From contig NC_079474.1 of assembly GCF_026230105.1 (NCBI RefSeq), positions 4,970,187-5,034,186 on the forward strand: DNA of 64,000 nt, read 5' to 3'. Shown here in pieces: positions 35,801 through 46,784 of this stretch (position 1 is its first letter; each line of letters starts with the position of its first letter). Source of the DNA: Diorhabda sublineata (lineage: Eukaryota > Arthropoda > Insecta > Coleoptera > Chrysomelidae). The notes below the pieces were generated by a model. That model saw nothing but the letters and a program-made list of their open reading frames with translations, was not told the origin of the DNA and made no database searches. The translations under genes were made by a program, and so were the position numbers.

Positions 35801-36335
35801 TTAATGTTCATACTTTTGCTACGAAACACAAAAACTGGAATTACGCTAAATGGAGTAATGTTTTGTTCCCACATGTGTTTGGAGTCACCATATGACCACA
35901 AAAAGAAGACAAAAAGAACAATTTACTCAATACAATGTTGCTGATAGAAAAGGAAACTCAATTTTGGGTTGGAGTTTCTATAAGGAATATACTGTTTTAG
36001 AAGAGTATGCGGTACTTTTTGCGTCAATTATAGGGTTAAATTTTATTTTTACGATAAAGTAAACCTCTACCTAATCGTCAAAGATTATTTATAAGAGGCT
36101 GGAATGGATCAGCCTCCAATTACGACCTCTATCTAGTCAAATATATAGAAAGCTAGGAAAGCGCATTCGAATTTGGGGATCCTCTGCAAACAACTTGACA
36201 GAGCTTAAAGCGGTGCTTTAGGAGAGGAATTGAACAGAATATATAAAACATAATTTTATTATAAAATCAATAGAAATCAAAAGGCTAATAATATAGAAAT
36301 GTTTCACTCACTTAAGAATAACTTTTTAAAAAACT
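35801..36335. other. no gene; short repeat shared with 34645-34685
   Basis: 36262-36301 repeats, with few changes, the sequence at 34645-34685 (ATCAATAGAAATCAAAAGGC and following). It may mark pieces of one retroelement. Confidence 0.5.
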
Positions 36336-37184
36336 TTATTTTCTACACAATGACAAAAACTGGAACTTTCTTACAATTTTGTTAATGATAGTTACAACTT
36401 TGCGTGTTATACGTAAAAATAATGACCATGACAATTTGTACGAGAATTTATAATTCGCATTATTCTTGAAGTGACGTTCACATTTCTCCCCCAAAGGTCC
36501 TTCGTTCTTCGTCCTCGAAGTCTTCGTTGCTTCTTCAAGAAAATCTGGTAAAATTCTTACTTGAACGCGTTGTAGTTTTGGTCCAAAAAGCATTTCTTGT
36601 TTAGAAGGATAGTTAATAAAGATGCTGAAACGTAAATTATCAAAAATAATGCAGTGATGCTGAGGCCGATCGAGAGGTAGAACTAATGTTTCTTCTATGG
36701 GTCGTATTTGTCCACGAGACTCAGGAATTTTGAGTCTTTCGATTACTAATTTGTGCTCGGGCATTAACTTCATTGGTACGATTTTTCGAAGTGATATTTC
36801 GTTAACAGTCTTCTTACCATTCAGGCTTCTATATTTAACTATGACATTAAGAGGCTGCTGGTTTTGACAGTTTTCTCTTGTATTTTTGTGGTGTTAACGA
36901 TACACAAGAAAAGTACTTTGTTAGTTTCTCTATAAAAATTTTCAGTTATAGTTGTTTTCGTACAGTTTTGAACGTTCGGAATTTGACATCTAGATCTAAT
37001 GGGTTTCGTACAGATCAGGTAATCCATTTCTCTCCTCTCCTCTGCATTCTTTGTACCAATTATTAGTGGCATTGAAAGATACGGTTGGTGAAATCATTAC
37101 GTGTTCATTATTAGAAATAGGATAAATTTTATGAGTTAGAAAAGTGTTTGATTGGAAACTAGGAGTTTTGATTATTATGAGCAT
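36336..37184 (-). pseudogene. possible env-like relic of an LTR retroelement
   Basis: Two main minus-strand frames, 36996-37184 with 36839-37072 and then 36336-36773 (145 codons, the longest of the area), read in order. The first has a pattern MLIIIKTPSF...TFLTHKIYPIS followed by NATNNWYKECRG, which resembles the middle of insect Ty3/Gypsy (errantivirus-type) envelope-like proteins (short hydrophobic ..IKIP.. then ..HPIP.. and a C-rich block). The second has a basic tail and a hydrophobic stretch with FKNNANYKFSYKLSWSLF. Stops and frame changes separate them. No fusion peptide or furin site was identified. It could also be an unrelated repeat gene. Confidence 0.3.
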
Positions 37185-38759
37185 TGTCTTCGGAGTGACA
37201 CAGATTAAAGATCTAGAAGATTATACTAATTGGTAAGGATGTTCATCGATAATAAGGGGAGCTTTGTAGAGATTCAAGTTCATTTAATTCGAATAATTCT
37301 ATATTTGAAAGATTCAAATACGATAAAGTGATTGTTCTTGACAAGTTTAATTATGAATTCATTAGTATTTTCGAGATTGATAATTTCGTTATAAAGGGCG
37401 ACGTATCCATCAATATCAGCTGATAATTTATTGATAGCTGTAGAGATCAATAAATTATTGTTATTAATATTTCGAGATATTTCAGAAAAAAATTTATTGG
37501 TTTAATATCGAGAGCGGATTGTCAGAATTTAAATTTATTTCGGCTATTAAATAAAGTAAATTTTCGTCGGTAATATCGTTAAAAATGCTCATAAGTAAAA
37601 CCGAAGGAAATATAGGTACTTACAATAGGATGATCACGAATGATGTCCTCTGCATTCCAATTTCCTCTGGAAGGGTTCGATGAATCTTCGTTAAACAACT
37701 GAAGCTGACCAGGATACGTATATGTTTCTGTACGAATAATCCTATACGCAGCGCCAGAAACTTTCTTACAATTTTGTTAATGATAGTTATAAATTTATAC
37801 TCATTTTACGCAAAGTTGTAAGTCAATTATGCTGATGTCGCGTTCTCATTTTTATATATTTGATATAGAAAGGAGATTGGTGATGTCAAGTAGGAAGGAA
37901 AAGTGAAGATCTGTTGGTCATTGACTAGATGAGAAGCGTTTCCGAATTAAGAATGCAATGTATTTGCAGAGGTATTTCGAATTAGTTCTTTAACCTGTTT
38001 AATTTTCATCAACATTTGGTTTATCTGTATATTTTGTTTGAAGATAGAAAAAAATCCATAACAATTTATATATTTATGTAGCAATAACGTTGTTGCTGAA
38101 ATTATATCGGCTATTAAAGGAAATGAGATGAAGATGCCGACGTCGTCTCGTCGCGAACGCCGCGACGTTTGTGCCGCCATTCCTCTCTCTTTCTAGAGTA
38201 ACTTGATTAAACGATCTCAATTAGGCTGTCAACATTTCTAAAGTGACATTCGTATAATTGAGTGATTAGAATTTAGGTTAGAATTTCATCTCATGTGATA
38301 TAAAGTAATGGGAGTTACACAAGAAAATTGATCATAATTCCATTTATGTATCAAAGATAAATCATGTGAAGGAGCTAACGTTGATGTATATATTTATGAA
38401 CCTCAACAATCATGAATGGAGGAGAGAATAATAAAAATAAAAAGCTTCATAACCAAGAAACGGAGAAAAGAGAAAGACATTAAATAGAAGGATGAAGTAA
38501 TTACAATAAAAAAAATGTAGAAAAAACACTGAAAAATATGGATTGATATATAAAAATCTTGAAATAGATTGATTTCCATAATTGTATGAAAATAAAGACG
38601 ATGAGGTGATCATTGATTTTTATAAGTAAAAAAATTGATCTTCCAATATGTCTAATACTCCTAAAAAGTCGTCTAATTATTCATTCGGCGGTTAACGAAA
38701 TTTTTGTATTAAATTAATCAACACTTAACATCTTTAAAGCTACTTACTGAACTTGTATT
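37185..38759. other. no supported gene; CpG-rich patch at 38125-38180
   Basis: AT-rich except for the CG-rich patch around 38130-38180, where a minus-strand frame starts MAAQTSRRSRRDDVGIF in a good start context. The frame becomes AT-rich and anonymous afterwards. It could be a first exon or a retroelement leader; I cannot tell which. Confidence 0.35.
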
Positions 38760-38910
38760 AACTAGTCTCTAATTTGATCCTGTAGATTCAGTACATTCTT
38801 CGGTCCGTCTACATAAACCTCTGATTTCAAAAAATGCCATAGAAATAAAAGATCTAGGGATCTTGTTGGCCAATTTATTATCTAGTATTTGATTCTCGTC
38901 TACTCAGAAA
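38760..38910 (-). pseudogene. IS630/Tc1-superfamily transposase C-terminal fragment
   Basis: One minus-strand frame reads NWPTRSLDLLFLWHFLKSEV and continues YVDGPKNVLNLQDQIRD before a stop. It aligns with the block W.PRSPDL.PLDF.LWG.LKS.VY...P....EL...I that surrounds the last catalytic Asp in a transposase family common in insects. The Asp position itself falls in LDLLFL, where PLDF would be expected, so it is damaged. The fragment is about 50 codons. A different copy of a related family is at 42440-43210. Confidence 0.6.
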
Positions 38911-39189
38911 ACCACTGCTTTTAAAACTCAAAACATTACGTACTTAATACCGAGGTTCGCCTTCTTTATTGTAACCCTATATTTTGGAAACATATTGAAC
39001 GAGGATCAATAATTGTATCAATAAATATTCCCACACGAATATTAATTTCTGATGGTGAAAATCATAATACTACTTATGGCAACAGTGAAGTGAATACGCG
39101 TGTAAAGTTATACATTGCCGCCAGATTTTAATTTTATACCACCTACAACATTTCTCTATAATAAGTTTAGATATTGAAATCTCGGAAAC

Positions 39190-40920
39190 CCACTGAGCAT
39201 TTGGAATTGGAATGTATTGAGATTCTTCACATATTTTAAAACAAACATCTACGTCTGCTTCTGCTGTTTAGTATATAACTCAAAAAAGAATGAACGGATT
39301 TTCAAGCGGTTTGAACCAATCGATAGAGTGATTCAGAAGAAATATTTTGGTATATAATATGTCGAGGTCTAGTGGAATGTATCGAGATTCGGCATATATT
39401 TAGTATCAATGATCTACGTGGGCTGCTGTTGTTTTGTATATCTGTAAATAACTCAAAAAATAATGAACGGATTTTCAAGTGGTTTGAAGCAATCGATAGA
39501 GTGATTCAGAAGAAATATTTTGGTATATAATATGTCGAGGTTTAGTGGAATGTGTCGAGATTCAGCATATATTTGGGATCAATGATCTACGTGGGCTGCT
39601 GTTGTTTTGTATATCAGTAAATAACTCAAAAAATAATGAACGGATTTTCAAGCGGTTTGAACCGATCGATAGAGTGATTCAGAAGAAATATTTTGGTATA
39701 TAATATGTCGAGGTCTAGTGGAATGTATCGAGATTCAGCATATATTTAGTATCAATGATCTACGTGGGCTGCTGTTGTTTTGTATATCTTAAGTAACTCA
39801 AAAAATAATGAACGGATTTTCAAGCGGTTTGAAGCAATCGATAGAGTGATTGAAAAGAAAGATTTTGGTATATAATATGTCGAGGTTTAGTGGAATGTGT
39901 CGAGATTCAGCATATATTTAGGATCAATGATCTACGTGGGCTGCTGTTGTTTTGTATATCTGTAAATAACTCAAAAAAGAATGAACGGATTTTCAAGCGG
40001 TTTGAACCAATCGATAGAGTGATTCAGAAGAAATATTTTGGTATATAATATGTCGAGGTCTAGTGAAATGTATCGAGATTCAGCATATATTTAGTATCAA
40101 TGATCTACGTGGGCTGCTGTTGTTTTGTATATCTGTAAATAACTCAAAAAATAATGAACGGATTTTCAAGCGGTTTGAAGCAATCGATAGAGTGATTGAA
40201 AAGAAATATTTTGTTATATAATATGTCGAGGTTTAGTGGAATGTGTCGAGATTCAGCATATATTTAGGATCAATGATCTACATGGGCTGCTGTTGTTTTG
40301 TATATCTGTAAATAACTCAAAAAAGAATGAACGGATTTTCAAGCGGTTTGAACCAATCGATAGAGTGATTCAGAAGAAATATTTTGGTATATAATATGTC
40401 GAGGTCTAGTGGAATGTATCGAGATTCAGCATATATTTAGGATCAATGGGCTGCTGTTGTTTTGTATATCTTAAGTAACTCAAAAAATAATGAACGGATT
40501 TTCAAGCGGTTGAAACCAATCGATAGAGTGATTCAGAAGGAAGATTTTAATATGTAATATATCAAGGTTTAGTGGAATATGTCGAGATTCAACATATATT
40601 TAAGATCAAAGATCTACGTAACTCAAAAAATAATGAACCGATTTTCAAGTGGTTTGAATCAATCGATAAAATGATTTAAAAGGAAGATTTCGATTCAAAA
40701 TATGTGGAGGTTCAGTGAAATAAATCGAGATTCAGCACATATTTAAAATCAAAGATATAAATCTTTCTGCTGTTTTGTACATTCGTAAATAACTAGGAAA
40801 CTGATGACCGAATTTTCCAGCGATAGAGTGCATCACGAGGAAGATTTTAGTGTACATTAAGTCTAGGTTTTGTGGTGGAATATATTGAGATTTAACATTT
40901 CTACACAGATCATACCAGAA
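39190..40920. repeat. 173-bp satellite array with alternating monomer types
   Basis: The word TGAACGGATTTTCAAG starts at 39291, 39464, 39637, 39809, 39982, 40155, 40328, then 40491 and (degenerate) 40634 and 40804, so the period is 173 bp for the first seven units and then decays (163, 143, 170). A partial unit precedes the first. Monomers alternate: type A has GTTTGAACCAATCG, CGAGGTCTAGTGGAATGTAT; type B has GTTTGAAGCAATCG, CGAGGTTTAGTGGAATGTGT. The array is therefore A-B-A-B-A-B-A-B, a 346-bp higher-order unit. No open frame is conserved. Confidence 0.95.
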
Positions 40921-41387
40921 GGGGAGACACACCCTACTGTTTAACTAATCCTTCTTGCGAGAAATCCTAAATATCTATTGAGAATTATAGAATATCGGTC
41001 ATTTAACTAGATTTTGCACAATTTCTACCCAAATATACTCTTTCTCTAGACATTAGATTTAGTTTTCCCTCATCTTTTCAATACTACATCATCCAACATA
41101 GGTAGAAATTCATCAGAAAACAGTTATTTGTATCTAATTTATCGATAATATCTAATGAAAATAATAAAACTGAATGTTTTCTTTCAGGATCATAGTAATT
41201 CATAAATTATTGTAATAAAAGGAGAATGATATTGGGATTCTATTGAACAGATATTGATTTCAATACTTTAAAAACCATAGAATTACCACTCTTTCTTGTA
41301 GAACAAATCTAATCTGTCACATTGATCATAATTTCATGACAAAGCAGTAACTGGTGCTTGATATCTTGTATGACAAGTTTTACTATA
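40921..41387. other. no supported feature
   Basis: AT-rich flank between the satellite and the small mariner derivative. Confidence 0.5.
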
Positions 41388-41772
41388 CGAGGGTGGTTCA
41401 AATATAAAAAATTTCCAATAATAGAGCGAAGAAATCAGCATCATAGAATTGGTTGCACTAGAAGCTATACTAGTCTCTTACTAATCGTAGAAAACAGCCG
41501 GGTGTAGTTATAAAGCACAGAAACACCCTCCTTATAGTCCCGATTTGTCACCATGCCACTATTATTTGTTTGGTTTGGGGGACTGCGATTCGAAAATCAT
41601 CATACGCGAATGGTTACGTGACATCTCGTGGATTTTTACGAAAAAGACACCCGAAACCTTCCGGATGATGATAAGAGGTGGCAAAAGTATGTGAAAACTG
41701 TAAAAAATCTCTGCCCTGTAACTTAATAATGAAATATTTTATAGCAATCCGTATTTTTTTGAACCACTTTCG
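41388..41772 (+). mobile_element. short mariner derivative with both terminal repeats
   Basis: Starts CGAGGGTGGTTCAAATATAA and ends with the complement of CGAAAGTGGTTCAAAAAAAT; TA flanks both ends. Length is 385 bp. Between them lies the C-terminal part of a transposase: a block like KHRNTLLIVP and SPDLSPCHYYLFGLG (third catalytic block PYSPDLSPCDYHLFG, with Asp changed to His), then EWLRDISWIFTKKTPETFRM (family: DFLRTQP..FY..GI). The N-terminal and central domains are deleted. The lineage differs from the other mariners here in both terminal repeat and protein. Confidence 0.8.
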
Positions 41773-42439
41773 TATTTATGACGACACTTCCATTCCAAAA
41801 TCTTCCATTGTAATTTTTACATTATTTAAAAACAAAAGTATGTTTTCATCACTGGAATTCCCATCTTATATCTCCTACATTACCCTGTTTATAGAAGAAT
41901 ATTCTGGAGTTTTATTATCTCGTTGAACACAATTTCATGAAAAGAAATATAATAGAATTCGACGTCTTTTTGATATATTTCAATGTAACAATTCAACGAA
42001 ATACACCCGGAATTCTATTTTCGTGGTTGCTGATGACAGGCATCAAGGAAAATATGATATTTGTTTTCTCAAGACAAAAGAAGAAAATTCATAAAAAGAG
42101 AAATCGAATACATTCCCACGAAATAATCTCTCACGAAAATGTCAAGTCAATCTAATAATCTGGAAGCATATTATTACCCTCATCACTTTCCGCATGGGTT
42201 ATTTAACAGTGGCTTATAAATAAGACTAATAAATTACTAGTCATTCTATTAAATTGGATTTTGCCAACTTCCTAGGAGCTGAACAAAGATGTTCCACTAC
42301 ATCAACTATCATTATACACAATTGTTGTTTCGTGAAACAGGACTTCATCGTCAAATATGATTGGAAACTATGTGACATATTGCTTGGATTACGTAATATA
42401 TTTTCTTATTTTAACAGAGCGATTCACGGAATTTTGATC
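41773..42439. other. no supported feature
   Basis: AT-rich; two short plus-strand frames without motifs. Confidence 0.4.
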
Positions 42440-43210
42440 AGTATACAGGATGATTGATTAGTGTCATAAAGTTCAGTGCCTTCTTTGTCTTAGTCATTAT
42501 TAGTCTTCACATTGTAAAATTATTTACAATCTTTCAAAGCGTTACAGAACGCTGAGCCATATCAAAACTACATTTTTTCAAATGAAACACCCTAGCATTG
42601 CGAAATTAATTCAGTATTCTCTCTATATTGTGATCCCTTGTTGTTGAAGGTATTTTGTACACTTAGTTTTCAATGTGGCTCTAGAAATTGAATTCTGATG
42701 ACCTTGATGGCCACTGCACTGGACTATTTCTTCCGATCCATTTTTCAGGTAATACTTCATTCAGTTTCTAATTAATATATTGATTAGCGTGAGCAGACGC
42801 ACCATCATGCATAAACCACATACTTTGACGTGTACGAAGTGTGACTGTTTCCAATAAAAGAGGTAAATGGTTGACTAGAAAATCTTAATACACAACATAT
42901 GAATATTTTTTTCAAAAATATGATCCGACAACATATTTACATTCAACGACTATCACTATGTGATATGGATTAGTTAAAGGATGATACTGCCAGTTATTTA
43001 TATTAACACAACAATTTTTATTAAACGTGGCTTCATCTCCAAACAGAAAAGCTGAAAAATGTCTTCTTTCAAAATCAACTCTAGTTAATTACAGTTTCAA
43101 GTAAATGTGGTGAGGGTGCATTTTGTTTTTGGTGAGAATTCTTTACACACCTTAGTAGTAGTTCGGTGAAAAAACTTCTTCTACTTGTGTTTGTGGGTAT
43201 CTTATGTATA
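42440..43210 (-). pseudogene. IS630/Tc1-superfamily transposase relic
   Basis: On the minus strand, from about 43040: EMKPRLIKI (family DEATF.....) and a following INNWQYH block (family N.HNCR.W), then LPLLLETVTLRTRQSMWFMH and HDGASAHANQYINQKLN, the second catalytic Asp box (MWFMHDGAPAHF). It continues LPEKWIGRNSPVQWPSRSSE, the box with WIGRGGP..WP.RSPDLTPLD; the final Asp box is altered. The order and spacing are those of this large insect family. Stops and frame shifts break it. Low-coordinate sequence TACAGGATGATTGATTAGTG at 42443 might be its end. Confidence 0.75.
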
Positions 43211-43439
43211 GTCTCAGTTTCCAATCGCTTTCGATTAACTAAAGTTGGATAAAACTATTCTTGGTAGTCTCACACCCACTGTTACTCAAGGGTAATATGG
43301 ACAGAAAAAAGCAAAAATCGCTAAGTACATCGACATAAAAACAGTGGGGTTTCTATATTCAAACCGATTGAATATAAGTCAAAATCACAATTTCGTGTTT
43401 GGTTACAAAGTACATTCACATTCTCTCCGATAACCAAGT

Positions 43440-43890
43440 GGCCACAAAGATCCTGAAAACTATTGAGTGCATGTTCAAGCTAGTATGGTTGTGCAGAAAA
43501 CTTCAAAAGCATTAACTAACAGCAACTAAGAAAACCCATACCAGAGCCCTACGGTGCCCTTATGCGATGCCACATCAATAACGAACTAAACAGACAGCTA
43601 AAGATACTGATGAAACACTCCAGGCCCAAAACAGCCCGAAGTCTAAGGAATTTCTGGAATGACCAGAAACGACATTAAACTGATGTTCGGTCTTCTGTTA
43701 GGTTACTGATTCAACACCTTAAGACCATAGGCATATCAGAAAACAACTGTTGATTCTAAAGGCAAGCCATGGAAACAGAAAAGTATCTACGACTGTCTTG
43801 ACCATTTCATCAAAGGCCTAATTACTTCGAAAGAGTCCTTTTAAGACCTTGAAAAGTAGGACAAAAAACCCTACTTTAACAAGAGCTCCC
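43440..43890 (+). pseudogene. non-LTR retrotransposon C-terminal (RNase H / tail) relic
   Basis: Plus-strand frames show FWNDQKRHKTDVRSSVRLLI (with one frame change), followed by QHLKTIGISENNC, then a region that aligns loosely with ETAEH.L..CPAL and PNYFERVLLRP. This pattern resembles the last part of jockey/I-type ORF2, after RNase H, with a ...GIS...C..C...ETA.H zinc-binding segment; two of the cysteines are lost. The match is short and diverged. Confidence 0.4.
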
Positions 43891-44632
43891 GTATTTTAGG
43901 AGCAGAGCAATAAGATGTAGAGTCTTGTACAAAATATTTTCTAGGTATGGGTGCAGAAGTGCCTGATTGGTGCTTTTCTGTAAAAGTCGTAGAAGGGAGT
44001 TTAATTAAATTCAATTTATAGAAAATATACTTTATATTATCAGGTATCAATGAATGATTTGTGATCAGGTATCAATGAATAATTTGTGATGGGAGGTAAT
44101 AACCAAGAGTTACACTTTCTGAGGTTGTTTTTCTTATTGTTTGCTTTATCTTAATCATTATATGAATGAGAAACTATGGAATATATTTTGTTAATTCACG
44201 TTGAAACTTTCTGGAAAACGCATCTTTATTGACAACTCTCTCAACAAAAATATTAAATTCAAAATAAACAAACAAAATTGTAAATTCTGCATAAACATAT
44301 TTTTGTACGCCCATTTCTGTAAAAGTCAAAAATCGCACTGTAAACATTCCTTGTAAATGACATTTAACAATAACATGCACGTAATGAAAAGAAAATTTAA
44401 ACTTCTTGGTTTAATTAAATTACAATCAAATTTTTATTTACGTAAGAATTTATTTGGTCTATTTACTCAATTAAAAAACATAAAAACTTTTAGCATTAGC
44501 GAGATATATTTAGGATTGAAAGAGTGATGCCCCTAAATGTAGGCGGCACATTATGCAATTTCTTCAAAAATAGGACACGTTTTCTTAAGTAGCATGCATG
44601 AATGGACGTAGAACAAATATAGTACGTTACAC
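43891..44632. other. no supported feature
   Basis: AT-rich. A ~25-bp direct repeat (ATCAGGTATCAATGAAT.ATTTGTGAT) occurs in tandem at 44039-44089. Confidence 0.5.
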
Positions 44633-44711
44633 GAGTTGTAAGCCCATTACGCAGCGGCTTCGTGCATAAAATTTTTCACTTCGTGCTTAATGGGTTACTT
44701 ACAACTCATAA
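44633..44711. repeat. imperfect inverted repeat (hairpin-forming)
   Basis: ACGAGTTGTAAGCCCATTAC at 44631-44650 pairs with AATGGGTTACTTACAACTCA at 44688-44707, with a second pairing of GGCTTCGTGCA and CTTCGTGCTTA inside. It lies just past the end of the pogo-like fragment on the minus strand, so it may belong to that element's 3' end. Confidence 0.6.
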
Positions 44712-44829
44712 TACGTAATATACTATTAAAACATGAATTCAGCTTTATTGAGTATAAACACAGTCTGTGCAAATCGCACCTAGTACCGAACAGACTTCAC
44801 TCCAAACCGTTAGAATCGGACAGTTTCAA

Positions 44830-45100
44830 TACATCTGACACCGATAACATATATAGGCGTCTGAACTTTCTAGAATGTCAGTACAAGCTTAATGAGCTCA
44901 ATTATAGCAGCTGGAGCTGTGTATCCAGTCCTCGTCGTTATCCTCTAAACATACTACGCAAGCAGTTTTTTCTAATTGAGATGATTCAGTTAATGGCTGT
45001 TTTCCTTTCTTTTCGGCTTTCACTTCTTTGGCTTGTTTCCCTTTTTTCTTTGGTAGAAATACAAAAAATGGCGGTAAAAAGTGGCTGCCAGCGCTCATAC
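44830..45100 (-). pseudogene. pogo/Tigger-like transposase C-terminal zinc-binding tail
   Basis: The minus-strand frame from 45098 reads basic, Lys-rich sequence (KKKGKQAKEVKAEKKGKQ), then TACVVCLEDNDEDWIHSSSC, a stop, and AH.ACTDILESSDAYICYRC. The pattern C-x2-C ... C ... H-x2-C ... C-x2-C is the small PHD-like zinc-binding tail found at the end of many insect pogo-type transposases (CVVCLE..D.WIQC..C..W.H..C). Two internal stops and a lost Cys/Trp position show it is decayed. The DDE domain is not present upstream. The plus-strand 148-codon frame over 44690-45136 is a shadow. Confidence 0.6.
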
Positions 45101-45136
45101 AAAATAAGACTGTTATATTTTTGCCCCTCTCAGTAG

Positions 45137-46683
45137 AAGTGTGCTCTACAACTGCCTAACTGATTGAAAACTATTCCGACTGTTCCAATTGCAAGCTAGT
45201 GACTTGTTCCTATACAAGGTAACAACTTTCTCAGCATTTTCATTTTATCGCCTCATGTTATTCTGAAACTAACTTATTGATGGATCAATGACTCCTCCAA
45301 TGTTAAAAAAAAAGTTCTTGCTTTAGGTAACAACTTCGAATGTGTATTCCAGTTTGCTCGCATGACATCATGGTACCCATCGAGATATTTAATTCGAAAT
45401 ATCACTTGGTATGAGAGACCTGTTTATTTTTATTACATTTAAACCCACGATACACACTATGTGATATGACACTGCCAATTTTCTAATTGCGTTAGGTTCA
45501 GTTCTGTTAAGCGCAAGTATTCAATCACCACGCTTTATTCGATATAATCCATTTTAATACCGTTATTTTCCCTTCTACTGTAGGCACTCTTTCATACACA
45601 AAACTTATGCACTCATGAAATGATAAGAGCGGACTTTTTTGTGAATTTCACTTTGGAGACCAGAATTTAAGAAAATTCTTACATATTAACACTGCTCAAG
45701 TGTTTTTAAAAAAATCAACATCAAATTACATCCAACTAAAAGCAAATCGACACTACAAAAAAATAGAAAATCACGAATGTTCACTTGGAAAGCGATAAAA
45801 TTTAGTATGTAGTCCAAAATTTCAAAGCGATGTTGTTATAGCTAGGTTTTTCCGAATTCCAAAATGATTTTCATTTAAAACGTTCTATAACAATCTTATA
45901 GCGTACATGATATATTTTCAAAGTATCTGCCTACGTGACAACCATCTGTTTTTATTATTTTAATGATTATTGAACATAGACGATTATATCCTTCTGTATT
46001 AAATATTCTATGACACGCACAGTCTGAGAAAAAAAAATCAATGAAAAACAAAGAGAAATAAATGAATGGCGGCTTCTATTATGCATTCTTCTGTAGTGTC
46101 GTCGTCGCGACGCATTCATACTTGCTGTCACAAAAGGGTGATACGAACGGAAAATGAGAGTACATCGACATTGTATCAGTGGCGTCCGGAAACAAACGTT
46201 TCGGAAAGTGAAAGAGTCAATAAACATCATCTATTATATATAATATTCATCCTACATCATCACTGCTCTTCAATATTTGCTTTCTAGAGAACTTCCAAGA
46301 CAATTATAGTTCTTCTAAATTTTATTTTTTTGTCATCAATACATATAAATATAATTTTGAAACCTATGAATTTAGAAATTTTCACTAGAATTAATACAAT
46401 TCCAAACCACCGAAAATATTAATTAATTATTTCCCAGACGATGAAAACATAAATAATCGAAGGCTTGGAAAATATATTAAGGCCAGTCCACTTTGGTGTT
46501 TTATTGCCACGTTCCCAATAAGACACTGCTCATAATATAGCTGGCAAAGACTTTAACTACAATAGATATAAATTTCTTCAATTTCTTATTCCTTACACCT
46601 TTTGATTTATTAATGCTTCTAAATGTTCTTGACTTTAGGTATCTTCTGTTTCAAAATTAGTTTTTTCATTAATTTTTAAGAGA
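45137..46683. other. no supported gene; CpG-rich patch at 46064-46160
   Basis: AT-rich apart from a patch starting ATGGCGGC at 46065, with frames open on both strands (46066-46287 plus; 45967-46230 minus). Neither is recognised. Confidence 0.35.
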
Positions 46684-46764
46684 TACATAAAAATTGACGT
46701 TTCGAATAATTTATCTTTAATTTGATAATTACTTAAAATTAGTCGAAACATCAATTTTTATGTA
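46684..46764. repeat. long near-perfect hairpin
   Basis: Left arm 46684-46712 (TACATAAAAATTGACGTTTC and on) pairs with right arm 46735-46764 with two or three mismatches, leaving a ~22-base AT-rich loop. TATG units follow directly. Probably a foldback remnant of a dispersed repeat. Confidence 0.8.
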
Positions 46765-46784
46765 TGTATGTATGTCTTCATCAC

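Noticed and set aside
39190..40920. CRISPR-like array
   Set aside because: Repeats are contiguous 173-bp monomers without unique spacers, in an insect genome; it is a satellite.
44690..45136. 148-codon plus-strand frame
   Set aside because: Antisense of the pogo-like zinc-binding tail and of the hairpin; the minus-strand reading explains the sequence.
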